Of a stretch of DNA of 64,000 nucleotides, positions 25,980 to 37,106 are shown piece after piece. Origin of the DNA: Limonium bicolor (taxonomy: Eukaryota; Streptophyta; Magnoliopsida; Caryophyllales; Plumbaginaceae). Position numbers and translations under genes: made by a program. A model generated the notes under the pieces. The model did no database searches and was not told the DNA's origin. It saw only the letters and a program-made list of their open reading frames with translations. The DNA lies in the NCBI GenBank assembly GCA_023374045.1, contig CM041783.1, forward strand, positions 125,179,503 to 125,243,502, given 5' to 3'. Position 1 is the stretch's first letter; every line of letters begins with the position of its first letter.

Positions 25980-26354
25980 GGAGCTTGTATTAGGTTTTAG
26001 TATTTTTTCACTATTCATCCGTATTTCACTATTCATTTATACGGTCTCGTATTCTACTATTCATTTATATGGCCTCGTATTTTACTATTCACCGTATTTC
26101 ACTATTCACATATACGTATTTTACTATTCACGTATACGTCTCGTATTTGACTATTCATATATATGTAGTTACTATTCATGTATACGTATTTACTATTCAT
26201 GTATACGTATTTACTATTCATGTATATGTATTTACTATTTATGTATATGTATTTACTATTCGTGTACACGTATTTACTATTCATGTATACGGATACTCTT
26301 CACGTATACGAGCACTATTCATGTACACCAAAAATTTTCGTATACGTCCGTATG
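25980..26354 (-). repeat. LTR D, piece 2 of 3, made of CGTATACG-type tandem repeats
   Basis: About 17 units of TACTATTCATGTATACGTATT-like sequence (near 21 bp) fill this piece. The inverse of the same array is in LTR G at 62947-63290. The Athila-type element at 26355 interrupts it. Confidence 0.8.
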
Positions 26355-28072
26355 TGACAAGTGTGAAACATATAGGCTTTTAAGGGCTTAATTACCTGAT
26401 AATCTGCTACAATTAAGCAATGTTTCCCCCTTATTCTGTGTTTTTCCTAAGAATAATGTTTTGATATGAATTGATGCATTCTATATGTAAATATAGGAAA
26501 AACCCAGAGAAATGAAGACTTTACATCAAAAGGGTTACAACGCAACAAACGGGGAACAAATCAGGAGAAGAGACACAAAAATTGGTCACGTCCGGATCAA
26601 CTTGGCCGGACACAAATCCAGACGTCTCATGTCCGGATCCGGACGCAAGCCGGACGTGACCGGAGATCCAGCTTCAAAAGTTTTGTGTCTTGTCCGGATC
26701 CGGACACAGATCCGGACATATTCTGAATTTCAGATCTAAAAGTTCTGTGTCACGTCCGGATCCGGACACACATCCGGACGTCACACAGAGATGAAAAATA
26801 AAAATGCAATCGCGCTGATAATCAAGCTTTCGGTGCAATTATCAGCCGAAAGCAAGTTAAGCCCATCTCAACATTAATATAAACACGCAACCATACTCAA
26901 TATGTTAAGCCTATGCCCATGCTCGTACCTAACTACCACTAACCTATGTTTCATTTCTACACCTATTTAAACCCCTCTTCAGCCTCCATTTCAAATCATC
27001 CCAGACTCTCAGAGTCTAAACATTACTCATCCTCTCCTCTCCCTCCATATCATCCTTTCACCACGATAAACCCTTCATCTCCATTCACAAATCTTCCTCC
27101 GTAACTCTTCACCCTCACCCACAGACAAGAAAACCGCTCACGGGCTTCATTTACCCGTGTTCGGATTTGACGTCCGGATCCGGACACAGCTAGAACAAGG
27201 CGTTCGGATCTACGTCCGACCTAAGACAGCCGGACATGACATAGACGAGTGTGGAAATTGCAGAATCGGCGACGGCTTCTAAAATCAGTTTTTCTGCTAA
27301 ATCCCTCTATCCTTATGCTGATTATATTGAGCATTGTTATTTTGTCCATGGCTGAGTAGTCGCTTTAAATTTTGGTTTACTATGTATCTTTAGAATAATT
27401 ATTTCTGAACCTTTGTGATTTTCTGTAGTACACTAGAATAAAGTTCTTTTCCCTTATGAATTCCTAAACTTGTTAATCTGATCAATTACTGAGTTTATCA
27501 GTTTGTTAGATTATAAGTGAGAACTGCGGCTATCAATTGACTACAGGGAAAGAACCAGTAGTATAGAGATGGTAATTCCTCTAAACACTAGCTGACCATT
27601 AATCTAGACTACACTTAAAGCAATTAGTAAACAGTGGATTCATAACGAGAGTTAGGATTCGGTCTTTGCTAATTAGAATTCGTGGAACGGGAGACCGAAT
27701 ACGAGTTATCCTTATTCTAGGGATTTATTCTGGATTCTGTAGATATCACTTAGGGGAAGAAATTGCAAACCTAGAGAGAAGTAGTAAACCAGAAATTTCC
27801 TTTATCAAACAAAATCAAAACAATTATTTACCTGTTATTTATTGCTTATTGAACACTTTTACAACATTCACCATCACATACAAAAACCCCTAATTTCCTG
27901 TTATTTTTATTATTCTTGTTTTGTGTGTAAGTAGAAATTAAAATAGCCACTGTCTCCTTGGATTCGATACTCAGGGAATACTCCGAGATTTAAACTTGCT
28001 ATAATCGACCGGTACACTTGCCGTTAGGTTAAACCCTCCAACAACAATTTACCGTTAAGTTTTACCCCAACA
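26355..28072 (+). repeat. 5' LTR of Athila-type element 1
   Basis: 1,718 bp, starting TGACAAGTGTG and ending CCCCAACA. It holds the TCCGGATCCGGA array (26588-26784), a TATA-like TATTTAAA (26964-26971) and a second CCGGAC cluster (27170-27241) in the presumed transcribed part. Confidence 0.9.
26588..26784. repeat. TCCGGATCCGGA palindrome array, 5' LTR of Athila-type 1
   Basis: At least three perfect 12-bp palindromes TCCGGATCCGGA lie among single CCGGAC or GTCCGG motifs, about 180-370 bp upstream of the TATA-like box. The 3' LTR has the same array at 37340-37536 with a few substitutions. Confidence 0.9.
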
Positions 28073-28078
28073 AGTTTT

Positions 28079-28096
28079 TGGTGCCGTTGCCGGGGA
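28079..28096 (+). other. Primer binding site, tRNA-Asp type
   Basis: TGGTGCCGTTGCCGGGGA lies six bases after the 5' LTR. The Athila consensus has C at the fourth position, as seen intact at 45469. Confidence 0.8.
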
Positions 28097-28307
28097 GGCA
28101 CGGTTGCTTAGTTTAATTTTTTATATTGGTATTATCTCATTTTATTTTGTTTTATTTTTGCTTTTTAGTTTAGTTTAGTTTTGTTTTATTTTCTTTTGTT
28201 CATTTTCTTAGCTTTATGCAATTATTTTTGGTTCTAGTTTATTTTGGTTTTACCCGATTGAGTTTACTTTTACAACTACATTACTGTCAGTTATCTGATT
28301 TTGGTTT

Positions 28308-29960
28308 ATGGTTAAAACTTGTTCTGAAGGAAAACCTGAATTTGAGCTGGAACATGAGATAGAACAACTTACAAGGAGAAGTCGTCAGGGATTAGTACTG
28401 GAGACTACAGTTGAACCAGAAGTGTTTCTCAAAGACTCACCAGGTGATACCTTTGTTCAAGAGGAAGAGTATCTTATGGACGGTATCAGCCGAGAAAGAA
28501 GGATGAACGACTACACTCGTCCGAATGTGGAGGGACTCACATCACCAATAGCAGTCCCTACACTACCGGAAGGGGTAGAATGGAAATTCAAGACCCATTA
28601 TGTCACGATGGTCCTGAATGCTCCACAGTTCAGTAGAGTAGATACTGAAGACCCAAATGTTCATCTTACATCCTTCCTGCGATTGGTTGGAGCATGTTCA
28701 ACACCAGCTTCTCAGGAGGTAGCCAGGCTAACCTTGTTTCCTTTTTCACTCAGGGACAGAGCTGCAGAGTGGCTGAACTCCCTATCTCCAAACAGTATCA
28801 CTTCCTGGAGTGAGCTAGCAAATGCGTTCCTAGCAAAGTACTTTCCACCGTCCTGAATGCTGTCAATGAGAGGTGAGATCACGAACTTCAAACAGTATAG
28901 CGGTGAGACTCTTTCTGAAGCTTGGGAGTGATTCAAAGGAATTGTAAGAAGGGTACCACATTATGGTCTAGGAGAAGAAGTTGTATTGCAATCATTTTAT
29001 AAGGATCTAGACCCCCATAGCCGTCTATTAGTTGATACCTGTGCAAGAGGAAGTCCTATAGAGCTTCCAATCACCAGGATAAAGGAGTTGTTGGAAACTC
29101 TTTCCAATTCAGCTAACCAATGGGGAGGTGCTATAGCGGCTACTAAGATCTTTCCACAGAAGAATGTAGGAATTTACGAGGTAGACTCGAATACCCTCTT
29201 AGCTGCTAAGATGGATAGCAATTCTAAGCAGTTTGAGAAGATGTGCACACTGATGAATCCAAAATCAAACGCATCGGCTATCACTGATTCATTCCCTCAA
29301 TGTGAGTATTGTGGTAGAGGTTCTAACATGTGCCAGTGTGTCCCACCGCAAGAAGAGGCAGCAAACTATGTTGGTAACAGACCGGGTAATTATTTCAGAA
29401 ATTAAGGCAACCCGGGTTACCATTCTCAGCAGCAGAATCGTTATCAAGATGGTGGTAACAGCAATTACAACCAAAGATCCCAACAGCAGTATAATTCCTC
29501 TTATCAGAAGCAGCCACTAGAGAATCAGCAATTGCAGAATACAGACGCTGGTACATCCTCTAGTATGGATGAAGTTATGGCCAGAATGAATGATTTCATC
29601 ACAGTTAACACCAAGAAATTTAATGAGCTAGAAGATTTAAATCAGGAGCAGAGGACCTTCAACAATGATCAAAGGTCATTCAATAGGAACATCGAGACTC
29701 AACTATCTCAGATATCGCAGCAGTTGGCTCAGCGTCCTTTGGGTTCTTTGCCTAGTCAGTCAGAGCAGAATCCAAGAGAGTATGCTAAAGCTATTTTTGC
29801 TGTGGAAGAAGATACTCCACTTGTTGCTGCAGTTTTACCTGTTCAACAAGAGGTTAAAGACTCCATTAAAGTTTTTGAAGAACCCAAGGAGAAGGAGTCT
29901 CCTGACTCAACCCTTTCACTCTTCTGTTTCCAATCGCAAAGAACCTATTCCTTTTTCTGA
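28308..29960 (+). pseudogene. gag: Gag of Athila-type element 1 (stops only)
   Basis: Structural protein for particle assembly and RNA packaging. The first ATG of the long frame is at 28308. The retrotransposon gag core lies at about 28560-28860, with AAEWLNSLSPNSITSW and LANAFLAKYFPP, a classic Athila signature. A zinc-knuckle-like cluster (CEYCGRGSNMCQC, about 29302) lacks its histidine. A glutamine- and asparagine-rich tail follows, then a helical stretch. One frame covers the whole gag, broken by TGA at 28854, TGA near 28929 and TAA at 29403. The TGA stops are where relatives have Arg codons and the TAA where Gln is likely, so all three fit C-to-T decay. After 29960 the frame shifts into the gag-protease linker. 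Confidence 0.85.
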
Positions 29961-30388
29961 CAGGTTAATGAAAAGGGATCTTGATGAACAGCTAGGAAAA
30001 TTTCTTAAAATTTTTAAGAAATCAACTAAAGATATTCCTTTTTCTAATATGCTTAAGTTAATGCCAAATTATGCTACACTGGTGGATGATATCTTGGCTA
30101 ACTAGGAGTGGTAAAGGTAAAGCTACTGAGCCTGAGGTGAGCATAGAGCAACCGGTGCTGGAGAATGAGCGGAATTGTGAAGTTACCAAATCTCCTTCAC
30201 TTATAGCACCTGCAGTTGAAGTTGCTCCTACAATTCCATTTCCAAACAGAACCAAGCATTCCAAGGAGGATTATGAGTTTGATAAGTTTCTTACTTTACT
30301 TCATCAACTATCTGTTGATATCCCCTTTGTTGATTTAGTTGCGAAGGTGCCTAACTATGCCAAGTATTTAAGGAAGCTTTTTATCTAA
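29945..30388 (+). pseudogene. Gag-protease linker with an internal duplication
   Basis: The linker of Athila-lineage polyproteins carries an IPF...KFL...IPF...PNYA pattern. Here the module occurs twice, at about 29948-30104 and 30232-30388, with low mutual similarity: KLMPNYATLVDDIL in the first, AKVPNYAKYLRKLF in the second. Element 2 has a single copy (about 47860-48000). Frameshifts separate the two modules from gag and from each other. Confidence 0.65.
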
Positions 30389-30477
30389 TAAGGCAAAGTT
30401 AGTTGAGACATGAACTATTCAGCTTATAGAGACTTGTTCAGCGATCACAGGAGCGCTTACCAGAAAAATGCAAAGAT

Positions 30478-30942
30478 CCTGGAAGCTTCACAATTCCATG
30501 TAGAGTAGGAGACATTGACTTCGACCACTGTCTTGCTGATTTAGGAGCGTCAATTAGTCTCATGCCATACGGTTTATTTGAAAAGCTTGGAATTGGAGAC
30601 TTACAGCCTACACGAATGACGCTTCAGCTAGCAGATCGCTCAATGGTTTACCCTTGTGGAATTGCAAAGGATGTGATGGTTAAGGTGGAGCATCTGTATT
30701 TCCCCTGCGACTTTGTCGTACTCGACATGGCTGCAGATCCAACGGTCCCAATTATCTTTGGAAGACCTTTCCTAGCAACAGCCGACGCTCGAATCGAAGT
30801 TGCTCATGGTACGATCACTTTGAATGCAGAAGGTGAGCAGCTACTGTTTTATGCTGGCAGGTCTTCTAAAAACATTTTGGAAGCTTCTCGGAGTTCGTGT
30901 CACCAGGTTTCAAAGATGGCTCAATCTTCTGGAATCTCTTGA
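30478..30942 (+). pseudogene. Aspartic protease of Athila-type element 1
   Basis: Retropepsin-like domain that would cleave the Gag polyprotein. The catalytic motif DLGASISLMP starts at 30538. The flap region and the second hallmark IIFGRPFLATADA (about 30750) are present, as usual in Athila proteases. It is open to 30942, but upstream joins to the linker need frameshifts. Instead of reverse transcriptase, a non-coding segment follows that contains GGGAGGCAACCC. Confidence 0.85.
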
Positions 30943-32830
30943 GAGACCAAAAACAAGGTCTAGCCAAAGACCGAAAAGACGGGCAGCTTGGTGGGAGGCA
31001 ACCCACTAGTAAAAACTCTTCCCCACTTTCTTTTTACACTTTCCTATTACTTGATTTAATTTTCTATTAGTCTATTGAGAATTTTTACTATTTTACTGCA
31101 AGAGACCCGACTCCCCTATTTCAATAACTAACTCTGCCTGGATCCACTTGAGTTCTCCTGGTTTTGCAGATTTAATCTCTCAGGTACTTAATGCTAAACT
31201 GAACTCAAGTGTGGGAAAATATCATGGTAGCATTCATCACAAATCAGGGAGTCCTTTTACACTCTTGCTATTTAATTTCTGCATTTCTTGTGTTTATTTC
31301 ATTTTTGCTTGATTTAGTAATAGTTCCTTTTTATTTTTAAATAAATGAGGTGTTTTAGATTAATGGTTTTAATTTAATTTAATAGAAAAAAAGAGAGAAA
31401 ATATTTCAACGCGTCCGGCTAAACCTCGCTGGATGCAAAGCCGGACTCATAAATCTAAACACGTCCGGATCCGGACGGTAAATCCGGACGTAACTAAAAC
31501 TCGCGCGCCGGGAATTTTCTTTTCTTCTTTCCTTCATTCCTCTTTCTTCTTCCTCCGTCGCACTCGAACTCGAACCAGTAAAACACCAAACTCATCCCAA
31601 ATCACCTTCCTCCTCCGCCACCACCACCGCCTCAGTGACCGCCATACTATCTTTACTGCTTTCTTTTATTTTGGTTGTTTTTTTTGTACTTTTCTTTTTT
31701 TTTCATTGACTTATTTTACTTTTGTTTGTTAAAACTAACAGTATAACACGAGACTGCAGGTGAAGTGGTAATGGTAATATTAGGTAGTGCTTTAAATTCA
31801 TAATTGCTAAATTTCATGTTTCTCTGAGCAGTGCAGCGTTCTTAAATGATTAATTTACATGTCTCCTCCACTACGAAACAAACGGCTATAAGTACAGGAA
31901 ATGGTACCACACTACTTGCGAACGTCTGCTAAGCTTGAATTATGGGGAGTATTATTTTTTTAAATATTACTCATACGATTCAAATATTCTCTGTCTTTCG
32001 AGTTTATGCACATTATTCTGTGGTTGTACATGCCAGTGAAAAATTAGCAACTTTTACTCTGCAAACACGCATACTGTCTGTGACTCATGAGGAATATCTC
32101 GACCCCTGCAAAACTTCAAGTGTGAGGAAGAACATCTTCCTGAATTTATAACACCAGGGGAGTCTCAGTTCCAACTTTAACTTATTAATTTTCCACCTTT
32201 CTTGCGTTAAGGATTAATTATTGCCTATGCATCCATTATGAGTATAGCATGTTTTGATAGCTCTTTTCACTGCTTTTCTTCTATGACCAATGGGGACATT
32301 GCTCCTCTTAAGTGTGAGGAAGGAAAGACCTTTCCCTGCAAACATGCTAGTTGTTCTTTAATGCCACACTTGTTTTTTGCTGCTCTAATGCCTGTGCACA
32401 CCAAGTGAATTAAACCAAGTGAAAACCGTAGGAATCGTTTTGCTTGATGAGGTTTGTACAAATAATTTTAATTAAAAATACTCTCTTTCCACTGAAATAT
32501 GGTAGATTAGCTAGTTGTGGAAACCAGATTATTTTAGCTTGGGATTTTGGAAATGAAGTGAATGTTTGGAATGAAAAGGATAAGGCAAGGTACTCCACTG
32601 ATCAAAATTTTTTTCCTAACAATAGCAGGGCTCGTCTATCCGGTTATTAAGTCTTAAGGGTGCCTTAACACCTATCTACCTAAGGTCTCGGGATCTGGGA
32701 TAGTTGGCCCAACACCATCTCAAGGATAGAGAGAAAAGTCTAGGTTACGGAATAACTCTGCAAGATCTCAAATACTAGTTTGTTTTATACATAATTCTTG
32801 AAGATAAATGCCTTCGGTTACATAAGAGAT
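30943..32830 (+). other. 3' non-coding part of Athila-type 1, left of LTR C
   Basis: It begins with a conserved stretch (about 30955-31010) holding GGGCAGCTT and GGGAGGCAACCC, also found in element 2 near 48750. The phrase CTCAAGTGTGGGAA, with AAGTGTGAGGAA variants, recurs (about 31204, 32119, 32310). A CCGGAC cluster like that of the LTR lies at 31408-31495. No pol remnant was seen. Confidence 0.65.
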
Positions 32831-35800
32831 TGTAACACCCCTAGTACGCACATGATACTAAATGAAATCGCAGCGGAATAAAACAACTAAACAATAACTA
32901 ACGCTTCGGTGCTACAACGCCGTCAACCACCCACGTGGTTGACAAGGCAGAATAAATACAATTGTACCGGTCTGATGATCAGACTCCCGAGCATAAAACT
33001 AAACCATAAATACATCATATACAATACCGAGTGTTTACATACATCCTTCACTGCATAATATCACTGTATACGCAACAACCAAAAGTATAAACGCCACAGG
33101 AGCACAGGCGCATCCCGGGCCAACATCCAAAGTATACAAAAGTAATTACATCCTAGGATCTAAAGCCACTCCGCTTCTTCGATCCTCATCCTGCAGTATA
33201 AGAAATATGGATCCCCCGAGGGGGTCAGCAACCCTTGGCTGGTATGGCTAACGCGCAGCCCATCGGCTACCGGGATACGCGCAGCTACTTGTCATTATAA
33301 CATGGTATTCAATTATATACATAGCATAACATAACATGGAGCATGGCATCAATGGTGCATAGCTCAACAACACATACACAGTGGATTTTACTCCACGATA
33401 ACAAACCACAAGGGTCAAATAACATAAGAGCCTAGAGAGTGATTCACTCTCATGTCAAGCTCGTTAAACACACTCATTACCGTTCTGTTAGACGAACGAG
33501 TAACTTAAGTCACAGATGGTTCGGATTTAGTGACCCGAACACACCACACAAACACAGGTTCCCACTAAACCGATCATAAGTCAGAATAGGTAAGCTTTGG
33601 AAGAAGCTAGCGGGAGATCGAACGCCAAATTAAGGTGAACAATCTTAACAACATAAGAGTCGAATCTGATTCAGATATCTACTCTTAACTTACATGCATG
33701 ACCGGATAACCGGATTCCTCACTTCCCAGTTAACACTTGTTAGAAGTTCATAGTGGAACTTAACAACCAACACACAATAGGTGGTAAGTCATGTTAGACA
33801 CACACAAGGGAAATGAGTCACAACAACACTTCACAATAAAATGAACAACTGTAAACTCATTACATGTTTAAATCTTATAACGTTGTAAACACACAGAAAA
33901 ACATACAACACACAAACCGGTGTAAACCGCTAGGCAACAGACTGCAAGAAAACCATACCTTGGTCCTTGCCTCGTTTGGTTTCCTCCGTAGGTCACTCCT
34001 ATACATAATTCAAGAACGTCGGTTAATTAACTTACTTAACCTCCAAATTTACTAAGTGTTTTACATCATTGTATGACATGTTTTAATGTCTATCTTACCC
34101 TAGGTTACCTTCATTATACACCCTAGGGTTAACTACATAAGTCACATTCTTTTCTGTTTTTTTTTTTTTTTTTTTTTACAAGTTTTGGTCCGACCGGACT
34201 TGCCGACCGGACTTGTCCATGTCCGGTCGATTCCAGAGAGTTTCTCCCCTTCGGAAATTCAGCCCGACCGGACTTGTCAGGTCCGGTCCCATGTCCGGTC
34301 GATTCCAGTAACTCAATCCGTACAAAATTTTCTACTCCGACCGGACTTGTAAGTCCGGTCCTATGTCCGGTCCATTCCAGAAACATTTTCCCTCTCACAA
34401 AACAAGCCCGACCGGACTTGTAGGTCCGGTCCCCCAAGTCCGGTCGATTCCAGAAACATTTCTCGGTAGTGTAACAGGGCCCGACCGGGCTTGCAAGTCC
34501 GGTCGCAAGTCCGGTCTGCCCCCAAATCCTTATTTTCCTTTTCACATTCAACTCCAAACTTTACCCCATATACCCTAGTACCCCCTAACCTCATTGGGCA
34601 CTTCAAACACAACTTAAACCATCCTTTAAACACTCACAAACTTATTTTTCTAATTCCTTAACCTTTACTTATTTCTTCACAAAATTCCTAACACTTACAA
34701 CATTTTACACTAGGTTTCTAAATGGTGTTTCTCACCTATTATAGCTACTATCCCAAAATGCTTTCTCCTTATCTTAACACCATCTCTTAAGCATTATTTC
34801 TCACAACCAACTCCTTATGTCACTCTTGAAGTTCTTTTCCAAGTTCACACTTTCTCCTTATCTACCAAAGTTTGCCTAAGTCTTTACTAAGTCCCAAAAT
34901 GACTTTGGTACATACTAAGATCTCAAGCTCATGCCTAAGTCCTTATTACATCCTAAATCACCTTAATGCATGTTTCTTACACAAGAACAACACTTAACCA
35001 TTTTAAATACTCCTTAACTTATCAAACTCATTTTAACACTTAGAACTTCACATTTGTTACCCAAATTTTGACATAGGTTCTCCTAGAACATTACTAACCC
35101 AAAACACATTGTTTTTACCAACAAACAACCAAGAACACTAAAAATCCATCAAGTACTTATTATACACAAACTTCACTTACAAAGCACTACATCACAATAT
35201 AGTGCACAATTTAAATTGCATGGCACTTAGGCCCTTAAATGACATGGCTCTTAGGCCCTTAAAATCCACAAATCATAAACACTGAATTTCCACAATATAT
35301 TTGCCTTTAACCTGCAAATACACTCAACAACACATATGCCTTTTACTAAGCTCTTGGGAACACTTTACTAAGTCATTCACCATTGGCTCTTTAGGTAGTT
35401 TTAATAAGCATTTATAGGCTCATTTCTCCTAAGGCATTAAAACAACAGGTTAGTAGATTTACCTCTTTTGCAAAATAACTTCTTTCTTGTTTCCTTTAGA
35501 AAACCGATAGAGTACTTGATTCTTTGACAAGCTCTAAACAATATACAAACATTATAATGAGTATTCAAGCTATAAGCTCCATCTCATTGTAAACCCTAGT
35601 TTTACATTGTTTCAAAAACATTAATGTAGTTGTTTACCTTGCTCTTTGAAGAGAGTTTGAATATCTAGCAAGAGAGGACTCCACCTAGTCCATGAAGAGT
35701 TGGAATGAAGCTAGAACAAAGTCACAAAAAGCTCCTTCAATACATATTTTCGGACATGACAAAAACAAGGAGGAAATGAAGTTTTTATTTGAGATTCCTT

Positions 35801-36749
35801 ACCTAGAAGTCAAGGAGAGTAACAATATGTAAAAATACAAGCTCAAGCTCCTTCAATGGAGAAACTCCATGGCACCGAAATGGTTGTCTTGGACTTTTGA
35901 AAAGATAGGAATGAAGAGCTTGATGAGAGAAGAAGATGGTGGTGTTTGTTTTGATTTGGACAAGTGAGCAAGGTTTTACAAGAGGTTGAAGCTTGTGTTC
36001 TAATGGTGATAGTGGTTCTATCGTGAGAGAACAAAGAAGGAAGGAAGAAGAGAGGTGGGAAACCTGTGAGCAAGGAAAGGAAATGAGAGAATGAAGATTG
36101 GTTTTACTTTAGAAGATATTTGTAGTTTAAAAGCAAATAGTACTTTCTTAGTCATCATTATTACTTAACAAATTAACAAGAGGGTGGTGAGTCACCAAGC
36201 CTTAGAAAACCGGCCCCCTAATTATAATGAGGGTAATATAGTCTTTGTTTGTCAATTTAATTACTTATACAAACATATGTTACAAAATAGCTTATAAAAG
36301 TTACTATTCATAAAACAAGGCACATAGAAGTGAAATTTTTGATTTCCCACTAATATAGACACCCAAATGTGATATTATATAGTACACATATATATTTAAG
36401 AGTAATGATGGACATCTAGCCATTCAAAACTCATTTACAAGACAATTTTTCAAAAATGTGCTTTAAGACTCCTTAAAGCACATTTTGTGTTTAAACTTGT
36501 TTTCAAGCTTGGTTTTTTTGGTAATTGATTTAATATGTTCATTAGTGTATAAATGAGGTCTTGGTAAGTTCATTAGGTCTTAACCAAGTTTATCCCAAGC
36601 TTAGAGCACATTTTGGCTCTTATTGACTTTAAAGCACATTTTGTGTTTCCTTTTGTTTAAATTTGTTTACTAATGTTTCTAAGACTTTTTTAGTCTTAAT
36701 ACACCATATTTAAGTGTTTAAACAATATATTAAGGTTTGGGGTATTTCA
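32831..36749 (-). repeat. LTR C (family A-like, minus strand) inside Athila-type 1
   Basis: On the plus strand it starts TGTAACACCCC and ends GGGGTATTTCA, 3,919 bp. No internal sequence follows, so it is a solo LTR. The flanks read GAGAT and GGATA, which is not a clean duplication. Inside are a run of about 20 T (near 34158) and a CCGG array (34187-34517). Confidence 0.7.
34187..34517. repeat. GACCGGACTTG hairpin array in LTR C, five units
   Basis: Units about 72 bp apart start near 34190, 34264, 34337, 34408 and 34481. Each has GACCGGACTTG followed by one or two GTCCGGTC, so each can fold as a stem-loop. The spacers share GATTCCAGAAAC-like text. Confidence 0.88.
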
Positions 36750-37106
36750 GGATAATTGCAGTTAAATTATTCTTTTGATCATGAGTGCGTGGTGTTGAAA
36801 GGTATTATGGAATAAGGCATTACTTCACACCCCTTGTCATCCAAAGGGTAGAGGAATGAAAATTGGTGGAAAGTCCCAAGCTAAGTTAACTTGTTTTCTA
36901 CAATCTAGTTTATCTATGCTTTTACAAAATTGTTCTTGCTTCACTGTTTGTGAAAACCTACCTCTAGAGAGCAAGATTATTCTTTCATTTATCACTTGTT
37001 TGATTTCGCCCTGCACTTGTTTAATTTTGAGATTATTTGACGGTTTTAGAGATATTCTTATTCCTTATTTGCTTGAGGACAAGCAAAAGTTTAAGTGTGA
37101 GGAAGT
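36750..37106 (+). other. 3' non-coding end and polypurine tract of Athila-type 1
   Basis: It continues the element after LTR C. It ends with GCTTGAGGACAAGCAAAAG and the tract TTTAAGTGTGAGGAAGT immediately before the 3' LTR. Element 2 has the same arrangement at about 49890-49924. Confidence 0.75.

Noticed and set aside
25957..26391. Long open frames rich in Tyr, Ser and Ile on both strands
   Set aside because: They are translations of the 21-bp CGTATACG-type tandem repeat. The mirror frames at 62883-63298 have the same origin.
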